NCBI GenBank assembly: GCA_963921825.1 | Contig: OY997594.1 | Coordinates: forward strand, 5,151,001 to 5,215,000 | Reading direction: 5' to 3' | DNA: 64,000 bases | DNA from: Erodium maritimum | Taxonomy: Eukaryota; Streptophyta; Magnoliopsida; Geraniales; Geraniaceae | Part shown: positions 13,588 to 24,848 of the stretch, one piece after another | Numbering within the stretch: position 1 is the stretch's first letter | Layout of the letters: the number at the start of each line of letters is the position of its first letter | Position numbers and translations under genes: made by a program | The notes under the pieces: generated by a model | The model's database searches: none | What the model saw: the letters and a program-made list of their open reading frames with translations, nothing else | What the model was told of the DNA's origin: nothing

Positions 13588-13604
13588 ATTCAAAATTTAT
13601 TAAT
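13588..13604. repeat. Target-site duplication, LINE 3' side
   Basis: 17-bp sequence ATTCAAAATTTATTAAT, identical to 16027-16043. Duplications of 7-20 bp are typical of LINE integration. Confidence 0.88.
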
Positions 13605-16026
13605 TCTTTTTTTTTAGAATAACAAGTGCAGTAATATTATAAAATAAGAGCGTTTTGGAGGTACACAAGTGTACCCCACCTACAAAAGTAAATCCAACTA
13701 ACAAACAGAAAGGAAAAACAAAACAATAAATTCGGCTCTGGTAATCGGGGGCGGACGAAGGGGATATCTGCGGTAGCGTCCAAAGACACCGATACAACAT
13801 GCTTCTTCCAAAGGGGACTAGGCGAGCCAACCAAGTTGAATTGAATACTGGTGGACCTACATCTCCCCCGGTGTGTCAGCGTGCGTCGTCCTCCCTGGAC
13901 TGATAATGGTAGGGCTCCTGAACGCGGGTGTGCTGACTCCGGACTGGCAGGGGAGACAATTATCAACTGATGATGGTGCCAACGCCATCCATCCGCCGGG
14001 AAGGGATCAAAGTTGACCCACCCCTCCCCGGCCACCTCGGACTCATTCCTGCAGGCGAGGATGCTTAAAGCCCCCCGTCGCTGATGCCTGTGATTCCCCA
14101 TCTGACGCTGTCGAGTCCTCTGACTCGTGCTGATCCTCCTCCCTGTCTAGGCGTTTCTTCCCAGATAGTGTCAGACTCATCTCCTTCTGCACCCATTCAG
14201 ACGGAATGACATCTGACCCCGTCTCATAGGCCTCATCCTGCTTCCTCCGGGGGCCATATCGCGGGGACGGTGTACGGGGGCCACCCCGACCGTCCTTATT
14301 CCTTGTCTCCACATAGCTCCAATTCGTTCCAGGGACCGCCTTCCCATGCTTAGCCTTCTCTAGGGCCGGCCTCGGGTCCCCCGGAGCTCGCAGCGAGTGA
14401 CCCCTGGTCCCACCCACCACCGGGCACGACGGGAACAGGTGTCCCGCACAACTACATCCATAACAGTGATCCGGTAAATGTTCATAAGATACATGGAGTA
14501 GCGTTCGTACCTGCGACTCCGACAGTCGGAACCAAACTTGGCTCTACAGAGGTAGTCGGATGTCAGCTCGGATTCGGATCCGCATAAAATCACCCCAGGA
14601 TCGCCCCGACCCGTCCACATCCACTGCCTGACAGGTACCCAGGGCACTCCCGATCCAAAATCCCACGTCTCTGTTCCAGGCCCCCACCGGTAACTTGGAG
14701 ACCCTGGCCCATACCGAGAAATGGTGGAAGCTCAGCTCGCTCACCTGCATGTGAGCCCGCATGTCTGTAAAGAGTACCAGGGATTCCCAGAACGCCCATG
14801 GTTCCCCAGCCAAGACACGCGCTCGCTCCCGCGCCATGCGGAAGAAAAATCCAACCAGACCCCCTTCTAGGGGTCGAGCTTCCACATTCATCCCCCACAA
14901 GTCTTCCAACCTGTCCACCAGGGATTGCCATAAGAAACACTTCGATGTCAGAACCTTAGCTGCGAGTACAAACTGAAACTGCCCTCCTGCCTTAGCGATA
15001 TCCCCAGTTGGGATGACTACTTCCTTGATACAGAGCGAGGAAAGTCGCGTACCCAACTCCGGCATCCCCCCATAGTCCCATAAACCTCCCCGGGACAGAC
15101 CTCACGATCACCCGGACCCAATCGGTCGTCCGGTCTACGGGATTGGGCCACCGTTTCCAGCCCCGCCCCTCCAGCTCCAGCCCGTCCCGATCCATATCGG
15201 GCCGCCCACCTTTCCACATCACCCGGCCCAGATGGCCCGTTCCCACCGCCTCGACCCGCTCGAGGGATCCAGTTTTCCTGACCCGAGCCGGCACGACGCA
15301 CATCTCCCATGAACGTCCCCCCTCGGTCCAACCCAACTCGTTGCTCCAGGCCCAGCCCCATCTCGCTAGGGTTGTCCCCTACCTCGATCACCGTTTTTCC
15401 CTTCCGCCGTCGTCGCTCCTGCGCCTCCGGAGACTCCGTCTGCGTACCCTCCGAGCCCGAAGGAGACCGGAACGACACCCGGCTCTCTATCCCATCTGCA
15501 TGCAACATGCCCGCCGGCCGGAAGTGCGAGCCCCGACGAGCCCGAGTGCGCAGGCCCCTCGCCGGGACCCTACGCGACACCAGCTCCGCCCCGGCATGGC
15601 TCTCCCCTTCACAATTCACCTCACCCGAACGCCGGACCGAAGAGAAGATCAGATCCGGCTCCGGTGCCTCCCTCATCCGCAATAACACCGGCATGTTCCC
15701 GGCTTCTCCAGCCCCGGCCTCCTCTCCATCGCCAGACGACACCGGGATCACCGACACCGCTGCCAGACCCAACACCACCGTCCCCTCCGCGCGAACAGGG
15801 CGCCCGTCCTCTGCTCCCCGTCCCGCCTCCACGGCCGCGCCTCCTCCAGCCGCGCCAGTCACTGCCTCGCGTTCAACCGTCATGTTCTCCTCCGGCTCGT
15901 CCCACAGTGCAGTATCAACAGAGAGAGAGGAAAGCTTCGAGTTCTCCATCGCCTCCAACAAATCAAACCTAGGGTTTTCGCAGAGAGCAAAAACAGAAGG
16001 CGGCTACTTTAGGTAATATTTTAGTT
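13605..16026 (-). mobile_element. ORF1-only L1-type LINE insertion with intact ends
   Basis: A GC-rich 2.4-kb block is bounded by a perfect 17-bp direct repeat, ATTCAAAATTTATTAAT, at 13588-13604 and 16027-16043. Its minus-strand 3' end carries nine A residues (13607-13615) after a typical plant LINE 3' region. Minus-strand content in order: short leader, ORF1 from 15961, DUF4283-like region, zinc knuckle, 3' untranslated region. No endonuclease or reverse transcriptase (ORF2) sequence is present. A full plant L1 is usually 6 kb or more, so this copy is a non-autonomous, half-length element. The perfect duplication suggests a fairly recent insertion made in trans by a full-length LINE. Confidence 0.88.
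14043..15961 (-). pseudogene. LINE ORF1 protein (DUF4283 plus CCHC zinc knuckle), lightly damaged
   Basis: ORF1 encodes the RNA-binding protein of L1-type elements. Reading begins at 15961 (MLEAMENSKLSSLS) with about 295 residues of Pro/Arg/Glu-rich sequence. The frame then shifts by one near a run of six G at 15066-15071. The second frame (15065 downward) contains the DUF4283-like core: VLTSKCFLWQSLVDRLEDLW, LAGEPWAFWESLVLF and VWARVSKLPVGAWNRDVGFW. A TAG at 14544-14546 interrupts it, and beyond, in the same frame, a perfect CCHC zinc knuckle CYGCSCAGHLFPSC lies at 14424-14464. Damage is thus one homopolymer frameshift and one stop within about 640 codons. The long plus-strand frames opposite are shadows of the high GC content. 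Confidence 0.8.
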
Positions 16027-16043
16027 ATTCAAAATTTATTAAT
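16027..16043. repeat. Target-site duplication, LINE 5' side
   Basis: Second copy of the 17-bp sequence found at 13588-13604. It lies 211 bp upstream of the sphingosine kinase start codon. Confidence 0.88.
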
Positions 16044-16253
16044 GGATAAGTCATGAGTTAATATTTTAATTTCGAAATTGAAATCAACAATATCCAATAT
16101 GATTTCCATAAATATAAGGTTGTTTGGTAACAAAAGCAAAAACAAAACAAAAAGAAATAGCGTGAAAATCTAGGCAACAAACACGCCTTTATAACAAACC
16201 AACAATAAATGTTCAAATCAATCAGAACAAATACAAAACTACTGAGCTCGGAA

Positions 16254-19200
16254 ATGGACCGAAACGATGAACCATTGGTCATCTCTGACCAGCTCCGGGT
16301 CAACGGCACGCTCACTGTGTTGACTCTCTCCGCCGACGGCCTCCTCCGGTGGGGCCATCGCTCTCTCAGCATCGCGAGGGAGGTACTCGGGTTTACCGTC
16401 GATGGCCCCCGAATCAGGATCAGGGCCGCTGTCGAGAGCGGCGGCGGAATCTGCTGTTTCTCCGGGAAAGGAGTTCCGGTCAGAAAAGAGTTCGTATTCG
16501 AGCCGACGACGGAGGATTCGAAGACCCTTTGGTGCTCGAAGCTCCGCGACTTCATTGATTCTCTGGGTAATTTCTCGTAGCTTCTGGGTTGGTGAAATTT
16601 TATTTGGATTGGAGAGTTTTGGTGATTTTTTTTAATACTTTTTGCTGTTTGGCTGGAGTGACAATGCAGGAAAACTATTGATTCTTCTTTTTTTATCTGT
16701 CTTGTGGGATTATAGTAATATGCACTTTTAGTCTTAGATGAGAATAGAAAAAAATCTGAATTTAATGGTATATTGCTGTGATATCATTCTAGAGTGTGGA
16801 TTGATACCATATTAGACCTGATTGAGTTTTAGCCTCTCTTTTTCTTGAAATTGTCTTGTTTTGAAAAATTTAGAAAAATGCACTCAAATTCTGAATTAGG
16901 TGTTAGAATGTGATATTTCATCTGAGTAAGGTTGTGATCCATCATTGATCAATATTGGTTGGGAAGTAGTTGTATAAGGATCAAAAGTTGGAATTTTGTA
17001 ACAATTTCTCCAAGTTTAAAGTTTTGCTTAGAGAAGTGAGTTGATGCTGCTAGAACATAATATTCTTTCTTCGATCACAGGTCGACCCAAAAAGCTTCTT
17101 GTCTTTTTGAACCCATATGGTGGGAAGAAGTATGCTTCAAAAATATTTCTTAATGATGTGAAGCCCTACCTTGAGGATGCTAATGTGGAGATCACCTTGC
17201 AAGGTATGTTGTCTTGTCCATATTTTCTAGAGTTTTGGTTCACTGTTATTGGAATGTAATGTCACCCATTTGTAGTTTCATTTCAATATCAGAAACTAAA
17301 CATCAGCTTCATGCAAAGGAAGTAGCCCAGTCAATGGATATCTCAAAGTTTGATGGTATTGTTTGCGTTAGTGGAGATGGGATTTTGGTTGAGGTCGGTT
17401 TCTAATTCTTTATGTTGCACAATTTGTATTATATGTTATTAGCTCTATTACATGTATGAAATCTTCTTGACATACTGCATAGCAGACAAGTTTTCTAAGA
17501 ATTAAGATTTATTAGTCATTATAATGACATTGTATTTTATATGATCAACATTTGGTATTTCCTATCTAAAGTAGGGTCATGTTTAGTCGCTTTTGTCCCT
17601 TTTGATATTTCTTATGAGTGTTGCATGTTTTAGTAGGTTGTAAATGGGTTGCTTGAGAGAGAAGATTGGGCTTCCGCCATAAAGATGCCTCTAGGACTTG
17701 TACCTGCAGGTCTCTCAGACTCTCACTCTTATCCTTGGCATTGTAGTTTGATTTGTATATTAGGCACCACTTCTTGAGGTGGGAAGCCCCTAACCTAGAC
17801 AATAATATTTGAAAAGAACTTGAAGTGGAAGCGGCACAGTGTAGCTAATAATTGGATAGATATAAATCAAAGATATTGTGGTTGTGCTCTATATTCTAAC
17901 ACTAGATTTTATGGTGACAGGTACGGGAAATGGCATGGTCAAGTCTCTTCTGGATTCAGTTGGTGAACCATGTACACCTGCCAATGCCATCCTTGCAATC
18001 ATTCAAGGTTTTAAATGTTGTCTATAAGTATTTTCTGTTTATTAATTTGAATTACTTTTTTTAACTGAAGGATTTGCAACTACATCTTTCTTCATGCTTG
18101 CAGGGCATAAGCGTTCACTGGATGTAGCTACTATCGTGCAAGGGCAGACCAAATTTTTTAGTGTATTAATGCTAGCATGGGGTATGGAAAATATATCAAC
18201 ATTTGGTCCTTGATTCTATTATTTGAATGGTTTTTACTTTTTATCTGTTCTTTCTAATATACGCATCTGAAGTTTGTGGCTTGTTCTTTCTTTCTTTCAC
18301 TTTCACTATCATGGTTTACAGATTCTGTGTTATTACAGGTCTGGTGGCTGATATTGACATTGAATCTGAAAAGTACAGGTGGATGGGAAGTGCTCGTATG
18401 GATTTCTATGTATGTTACCACATATATATATAATATTGTGCTGCTTTTTCGTATTTGGGCAATCTTGAATTGGTGCGACCTGTTTAGACCCTTTATGTGA
18501 AGTTAATCACTATCCTATTAAGTTATCTATCTACCAATAACACTTATATCTATAAATAATCCTTGCTACACATGCTAACAAAACTTGAGCATGTTTTGCT
18601 TTCATGAAGAATTGCACTGGGCATGTTTTCATATTACAGTGTTTAACTAATTATAATGCTACTACTACATAATCTTTCGTTTGTTGTATTTCTTCGCTGC
18701 CATAGCATTAAATAAAGGCTGTAAGCCATCATAGTTCAGCATTGAGAAAGTGATTTATTTAAAAAAAATTATATTAAATGATATTACCATCTGTTTAGAT
18801 CCTTAATGGGTACTTACAAATTAATAAAATGAATCACTATTTTATTATAACATTTATATCTATAAATAATCCTTGCTTCACTTCTTATAATGCTGATACT
18901 ACATAATTTTGCTGCTGTTGTATTTCTTCACTGCTCTAATTTTAAATAGTCTGTTCGGTATTGAGAAAGTTTTTTTTTTTGGTTTAAAAAGAGGTTTTAT
19001 CAACTGTTATTACCTTGTAGGCACTCCAACGGATATTCCATTTGAGGGAATATACTGGGAGCATTTCGTTTGTGCCTGCACCGGGCTACGAAGCCTACGG
19101 AGAGCCAACCAGTTACAAAGGTGAAGAGCAGTCTGCTAACGTGGGCCAACGTGGCTATCGGGGGCCCAATATGAACTTGGAGAACTTGGAGTGGAGAACA

Positions 19201-20409
19201 ATTAAGGGGCCATTTGTTTCAGTTTGGCTTCATAATGTACCTTGGGCTAGTGAAGATACCATGGCAGCGCCCGATGCTAAGGTAGATTTATCGTCAGTTA
19301 TGTTGTGTTAGTTTCAAAGTCCATCAACACTCTTTTTTCTTGATCCCTCCCCAGGAAGCCATCAAAATTTGTTCTTGCTTGAGGTTGCTTCACTCAATCA
19401 CTGTTTTATTGCTATGTTCAGTGTCTTTTTTTTGGCTGTTGATTTGCATTTCTCAGATGGTTAGATGTAGTTTAATTCGTTATTGTTTTGATGGTCTGCT
19501 GCTTTGGTTGGCTGTTGATTTGCAGTTCTCAGATGGTTGTTTGGATCTTATTGTCATCAAGGATTGCCCGAAGCTATCGTTGCTAGCATTAATGACAAAG
19601 ATGAGTGATGGAGGCCATGTCAAATCACCATATGCCAGTTACCTTAAGGTAATTTGATTTCAATTTTAGCTCATAATCATCCATATGACCTAGATTTGAT
19701 TCTCAGAGCCTACAGAAAAAGACCGATCTAGTTATTGAATTATAAATAGGGATGATGGCAAAAAAGTACCCCGAGGTGTTGATTTTTTTGCAACCTGTAA
19801 CCCTCTTCTTTGGTAAATGGCTAATTGCTAAAAAAATGCTCCAAACTTGTCTTTTTATGCACTTTGTATAAACATGTTTCAAAATGCCGATTTTACCCTT
19901 GGGAATTTAAATTTTAAAATAATAGTTGAAGAACAAAAAATCCAAATTGTACAGTACAAAACTAAGGGATACGAAAATTCAGATTTTTTTTAAAAAATCT
20001 GAATTGTAAGGGTGAAAATCATCATTTTTATATAGATTGCAACAAAAAGACAAGTTCAAGGTACTTTTTTGCTATTATCAAAAAAGAGGGCTATAAATAT
20101 GCTGATCTGGTGGACTTTTTATTACCAAAAAGTCTATCGTGTTTAGCTAGCTGATTGGTTCAATTCGATCTGTATGTTACAGTCTTGACCATTAACATGA
20201 AATTATAACAGGTAAAAGCGTTTTGGTTGGAGCCGGGTCCACGTGTGGATGAGCCGAGCAAGGAAGGGATCATAGACTCGGATGGGGAGGTGTTGGCGAG
20301 GGGGAAGGGAGCGTATGGATGCGAGCAGAAGGCTCCATTCTCTTACGATAAGCTTCAAATTACAGTTGATCAAGGTGTACTTACCCTATTTTCTCCTGTA
20401 CAGGGTTAG
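16254..20409 (+). CDS. SPHK1: Sphingosine kinase
   Basis: Ten exons: 16254-16566, 17081-17203, 17293-17393, 17637-17709, 17921-18007, 18104-18181, 18339-18409, 19021-19281, 19526-19648, 20212-20409, giving 475 residues (Arabidopsis SPHK1 is of similar length). The enzyme phosphorylates sphingosine and phytosphingosine to their 1-phosphates, lipid signals in abscisic acid and guard-cell responses. Residues about 105-250 form the diacylglycerol-kinase-type catalytic domain: LLVFLNPYGGKKYASKIF, the nucleotide-binding SGDG within CVSGDGILVEV (about 170-180), and PLGLVPAGTGNGMVKSL. Later blocks include GLVADIDIESEKYRWMGSAR and DGCLDLIVI. An in-frame ATG at 16209 would add 15 residues, but family similarity begins at MDRNDEP, so 16254 is preferred. 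A LINE sits directly upstream, a MITE lies in intron 9, and intron 7 contains an internal duplication. Confidence 0.95.
18478..18990. repeat. Imperfect tandem duplication inside sphingosine kinase intron 7
   Basis: Two diverged units, about 18478-18788 and 18789-18990, share TATCTATAAATAATCCTTGC, a TATAATGCT-ACTACATAAT block, TTGTATTTCTTC-CTGC and ATTGAGAAAGT in the same order. They are non-coding; the second runs up to the exon 8 acceptor region. Confidence 0.6.
19432..19538. repeat. Partial duplication of the intron 8/exon 9 junction
   Basis: A 31-bp block starting TTGGCTGTTGATTTGCA occurs at 19432-19462 and at 19508-19538. The second copy contains the used acceptor (TTTGCAG, exon 9 at 19526). 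The first copy has TTTGCAT, so the matching AG is lost, although a nearby TTTCTCAG remains. Confidence 0.65.
19750..20079. repeat. Foldback MITE in sphingosine kinase intron 9
   Basis: The ends are inverted: GATGATGGCAAAAAAGTACC at 19750 against the reverse complement of GGTACTTTTTTGCTATTATC ending near 20079, with 17 of 20 matches. A second inner copy of the left arm occurs near 19828. About 330 bp, non-coding, with no clear target duplication. Confidence 0.6.
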
Positions 20410-20632
20410 ACTATTGAATACAAAAGGGATTGGTTTTCAGATTTTTCTCATGTTTTGAACCACAGATTGTACAGACAGCATTTGATTCATTCATTTTGGT
20501 TCTACAGATTATATAGTTTCTTTGATTCTATCATGTGAGAAACTTAGATTACCAATCATCAGAAGGAAAAAAAGAAGTGATTATCCTTGTTGAAGTTAAC
20601 AACTTCAAACATGTTCACAATAGGGAGTTGGC

Positions 20633-20868
20633 TTAATTACCTTTAGTACCCCTTATGTATTGGTAACGCACTGGACAAACTTTTGGTCAAGTTTACGTCA
20701 TTTTTGTGATTTGTGGCTAATTCATAAGGCATTAATTATACTGTTACTAATACATAAGAAGTATTAAATGGTCTATAATCAATTCATAAGGGTATTAAAG
20801 GTGTGTTAACAAAACGTAAGGACTCTTATTGAACGCTATAAAACTTTAGGATACTAAAAGTATATTAC
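20633..20868. repeat. MITE-like repeat, copy 1 of a family seen twice here
   Basis: The sequence TTACCTTTAGTACC, TGTATTGGTAAC, CTGGACAAA, TTTGTG-TTTGTGGCTAATTCATAAG, CTAATACATAAG recurs in order, with divergence, at 43972-44185. The two ends (TAATTACCTTTAGTA and TACTAAAAGTATATTA) are imperfect inverted repeats, and CATAAG/CTTATG motifs recur inside. Non-coding. Confidence 0.5.
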
Positions 20869-20885
20869 CAATTCAAAAGTAAGGT

Positions 20886-21477
20886 AATTAGTTTATCATT
20901 CCAACTCTGTCTTGGTCAGTAGAGCTATAAGGCAATATTCACGGTGGAAATCACCTCAGTCCAGGCAAATTCAGGGCTAATAGCTTTGGCTTCCACAGGG
21001 GAAACCGCCTCAGTTTGGACGTTTTAGAAACAAATAGTCATATGTCGCTTAGAGAGTGGCCAAGAAGAGAAGATATAGAGGATTGGAGGCGTAAGGGCAA
21101 ATGGTCGGACGATAGTTTGTTCGCCCAGAAAGGAAACTACAAATCACAAAACCGACACAAAATCTAACAAATATCTAACAAGCCAAACTAAATGAAAAAA
21201 ATGAAGAACAATTGCATTGCCTAAAACAAGTGAATAATCCGCTCATAATTCGAGACACCGAGAAAGTAAAGAACATAAAATTATGTATTACGTTCTTGTT
21301 GATTTTGTTTTCATATTCACTTCAACATAGTCTTTCTTAGTAACATGATTGTTGTTTTAATAAATTGATGTGAGACATCCAATTCATTCAAATATTAAAA
21401 AGATAGCAATTGCGGTAAAGTAAGTATAAGATGTTTGTCTTATCTGACAAGAGTGACGAACCAACATTTTCGAAGAT
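20886..21477. other. Gene-free spacer
   Basis: Nothing recognised. Only short open frames are present on both strands. Confidence 0.4.
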
Positions 21478-21874
21478 GTTAAGTTGGAGTTCTCGTTACT
21501 GATAATTAGAAGAGCCAAAAAGACAAAATTGTTATGATAATTGATGAGTAAGTTGATATTATTCCTAGGCATAGTTCTGCTAAGAAACAAACAACAAGAA
21601 ATTATGAAAACAACATTGTCAATTTGTCATTGAGTTTAGTGTTTATCATTTTATTTGTTTTGTGCCAAAACGTTTTTTTACATGTTTTATTTACTTGTTC
21701 TAACTAGCTAGTCAACCTTATCCAAATGATCAAATCCTGTATTCTTTTCGGATCGAAACGGATCGTTTTTTCTCCGTAAAAGAGCAGCTTCTCTCCCGAT
21801 GTCATCCCAATATCATTCTTTTCTCTTACTATTCATGGATATTGAGTCAGAGGAATTTACCATCCAGGCACGAA
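21478..21874. repeat. 397-bp direct repeat, left copy
   Basis: From GTTAAGTTGGAG to CCAGGCACGAA this segment is the same length as 26450-26846 and differs from it at only about two positions that I can see (AGAAGAGCC/AGAAGAACC and GAGTCAGAGG/GAGTCAAAGG). It is non-coding. The ends are not TG...CA and no primer-binding site adjoins, so it is not an ordinary LTR. Confidence 0.9.
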
Positions 21875-22019
21875 CAAATCTTCCTTCGTTTCATGCTCGT
21901 CCAAATAGGCGATAATACGATGAAGAACCAAAAACCAAGCGCGAACCTGAACAATTAAAAACAAAACCAAAAACAACTAAATCAGAATTTGAGAACCAGA
22001 TCCTTAAGACTCTAATGCC

Positions 22020-22303
22020 AGGCTTCATGCCAGCGTGGCAGAGTTCTAATCCCCCTATTTCTCCACAGCGCTTCTACGCCCATCCTCTCCACTCACTCTG
22101 TTCGCCTTCTCTGCATTTACACGGGCTCCGGCCGTTTTGCAGTGCATTGAAGGCAAAGATCCGTTACTCTTGGCATAGGGTTTGATGATGGTCGGCATTA
22201 AAGTGGTGCGCCCCCTCCATATATGATTTTCGTGCCCCTCATCTTCCGTCCAACTTCTGCAACTCAGTCGTACAATCCAGTCGATTCGAAGTCCACCGCG
22301 CCG
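22020..22303 (+). other. Orphan first exon (5' leader) of a lost or displaced gene
   Basis: A pyrimidine-rich, GC-richer segment ends in a good splice donor (GCGCCG followed by GTGAGT at 22304). The following sequence has the T-rich texture and GATTAGGGTTCTG start common in leader introns of plant genes. No matching coding exon follows on the plus strand before the LTR-like fossil at 22885. It may be the head of a gene destroyed by insertion, or an untranslated transcript. Confidence 0.4.
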
Positions 22304-22884
22304 GTGAGTTCCTTTCTTTCATTCCGTGTTTATATTTGTTTGATTAGGGTTCTGTGGTTTGCTGTATGCAGTGTCTAGGGTTTGTTGACTCATGTATCGA
22401 ACCATCTTTCGTTAGGGTTAGAACCCTAGATTTTTGAATCGGTAGGTTGCATATGTGTTTATGTGCTGGATCTTGAACTTGATTTAGCCCTGTTTACCAA
22501 TTTTCTCCCTAATTAACATTTTCATTATCAAACGGTTTGGGTTGTAATTTGGGTATACCCTATTTAGAAGTTTTAGTGCAGCTGATATTGGCCAAAAAAA
22601 CCGAGGAAATATATGCCTTTTCCAACATATACACCAACACCAACATTATTAGCATACTTGATCAGGCTTACATTTTTTGTTAATTGATTTGGGTTGTATA
22701 TGGGTATTTAACTTTGTTGATTGTCGTTGTTTTTCTCTTTGATGTTTGTATTCATAATCTGTTTTGTGCATTTTCCTACTGGTGCTTATTTAATGATTTT
22801 GTTGCCTTACTGTGTTAACTGCTTGATGCCATATGTTTAAGTTTGTCGTGGCCATCATCGGTCAGTATCTAGGAACAGACCTAC

Positions 22885-23530
22885 TGTCACGCCCCAAATC
22901 CGGTATTGACCGGACCCGAGACGCGACTTAGTGAATTTCAATTAAAAGTAATTTAAGACAAATAATAACTGATAAAGATAAATAACATAAACCAACGAGT
23001 TAGAGTTTCCGAGTCCTACGCTCAGTAAAATACATAAGTCCGAAATAACCGTTCGTCACTACGAAAATAATAAATGAACGTAAACCCGGACCCTCGCTAG
23101 CCCCATGCTCTGCGATGCCCTCAACTCCAAGTCATGACCACTACCTGTAGAAAACACGGTAAAATAGGGGGGTGAGCTTGACGCTCAGTAGGGAAAACCG
23201 TTTAACCACCTTATCTCGAAGTCACCAAAATGCAGTTCCATAATTTAAAATATAATAACGGTTTTTAACACAATACGACCTTTAAACCTAATAAAAGCCA
23301 AGACCCTCTTTAAACTCGGATACTCAAAGTCCAACTATACCGCAACCGATTCCACACAACGCCTACCCTAAGGCCACACCACGGAACAACCCAACCACAA
23401 TTCCGGGTTCAAAAATACCAAACCCAAAGTGAGCGGTCTGGGTAGCGGATCTGTGACATGGTTTCGTACATAACCCGGACCACCCGGATATGGTACAAGT
23501 CCAAGGCCTAAGGCCACACTCTTATAATTT
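22885..23530. mobile_element. LTR-type retroelement fossil, partial
   Basis: The segment starts TGTCACGCCCCAAATCCGG, a start common to many plant LTRs, and contains GGTGAGCTTGACGCTCAGTA, which I recall from non-autonomous gypsy-like LTR elements. No coding domain is present and no second terminal copy occurs in the window, so it is a broken solo-LTR-like or truncated piece. The right limit is approximate. Confidence 0.45.
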
Positions 23531-24848
23531 TAATTATTTTTGAATATGAAGATGAAGATTGATGGCTTAAGATTTTGAAGATGATGCCAATTTAGTAATA
23601 GAACATGTCGTAGTTTTGTGTTGAACACATCTTTTGTAATCGTAATCTGTTTTGAGTCAACTTGAACTCCCTATTTGACGTTTGTAATCCTTGAACCTTT
23701 GATAAAGTTTAAACAGGGTATGAGGTTTTTCCATCATCAAGAAGTGCCCAAATTGAGTGCTTATAAGCACTCTTTAATGACTTTTTAATGGTTTTTTTGG
23801 ATAATGAAAAAATATTTGAAAGTATATGTACTTCTACTTACGATTAATGTTATCGATTGTTATCAAATTCGGATGAGTTGGTCCAACCCGGTGAACCGGC
23901 CCATAATCCGGACGGACGGGTTCAAAGGTTCTTTTTTGGACTTGGGGCCAGGAGCGGGTTAAATTTTTTGAACCCGGTCACTCTGGGTCGGTTCAAAAAT
24001 TTGACCACAGGGCCGAGCCCCGGCCCATGGACACCCCTGGGTGTTGGGGCTTTGTTGATGATGTTTAAAGGAAGATGGTGTTGGACTGTTGGTGGTGATA
24101 AATGAGCAGGTTAAGTGATGCTAGATGATTAGGCTAGATTAGATATTTAGATTGGTAGAGGTTAGATTAGACTAGATTATATTATTTTTTTATATGTTTA
24201 ATTTATGATTTTTTAAATTTCTTATTACTTTTTAATAATTTAATTTATTATTGTAAGGGTAATTTTGTCATTTACATTTTTTTTGAAAAATTCCGTTAAC
24301 TTTGACGGAACTTTTGGGATATTATACGTTTCATTTATACACTGACAGGTAAGCTTTTTAATCAGGACCCGGGTTACTGTTAAGAACCTTACTATACACT
24401 TGAAATCCAGGATTGAGGAAATGCGCTCATGTAATGTGGAGGATGGGAGTGGGACTGATAATATGATTCATCAGAATGTTGAGGGATTCCATAACATGTT
24501 CACGCCAGAATCTTCAACCATATGTATATATTTGCAATGACAATACGGGATTCATAGCTATAAAGATTGCTTCAAAAAATGGTCGAAGAACAAGATAAAG
24601 TACAAAGACTTGCTTTGGAAAAATGACGGAACAAATAAAAGACCTTCAAGCATAATTCTAGGTGTCTTTAATTTGCTTCCTTTGCTTGAATAATATGAAG
24701 AAAATAAAATTGTATCATAATCATATCATATGCTGCCGCAAATATTAAAAGGCATCTTGAAAACTGGGATAGCAAGATGATTAGTAGTCACAAGGAAGCA
24801 GGATCTCCAGCGTTTAGTACTTGGTTATTTAATAATGTAACTAACATA
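23531..24848. other. Gene-free spacer with a hAT-end-like sequence
   Basis: At about 23876-24039 the sequence is full of CCGG/GGCCC blocks and ends GGCCCATGGACACCCCTG. Its reverse complement starts CAGGGGTGTCCATGGGCC, a start typical of plant hAT elements. No matching opposite end or 8-bp duplication was found, so it is a fragment at best. The rest (24100-24848) is AT-rich and unassigned. Confidence 0.35.

Noticed and set aside
15143-16016. Long plus-strand frames (up to 235 codons) opposite the LINE ORF1
   Set aside because: They are antisense to a recognisable ORF1 with DUF4283 and zinc knuckle; their Pro/Arg/Ser-rich content is a by-product of high GC.
23876-24039. A complete hAT element
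   Set aside because: Only one CAGGGGTG-type end is visible; no opposite end and no 8-bp duplication were found.
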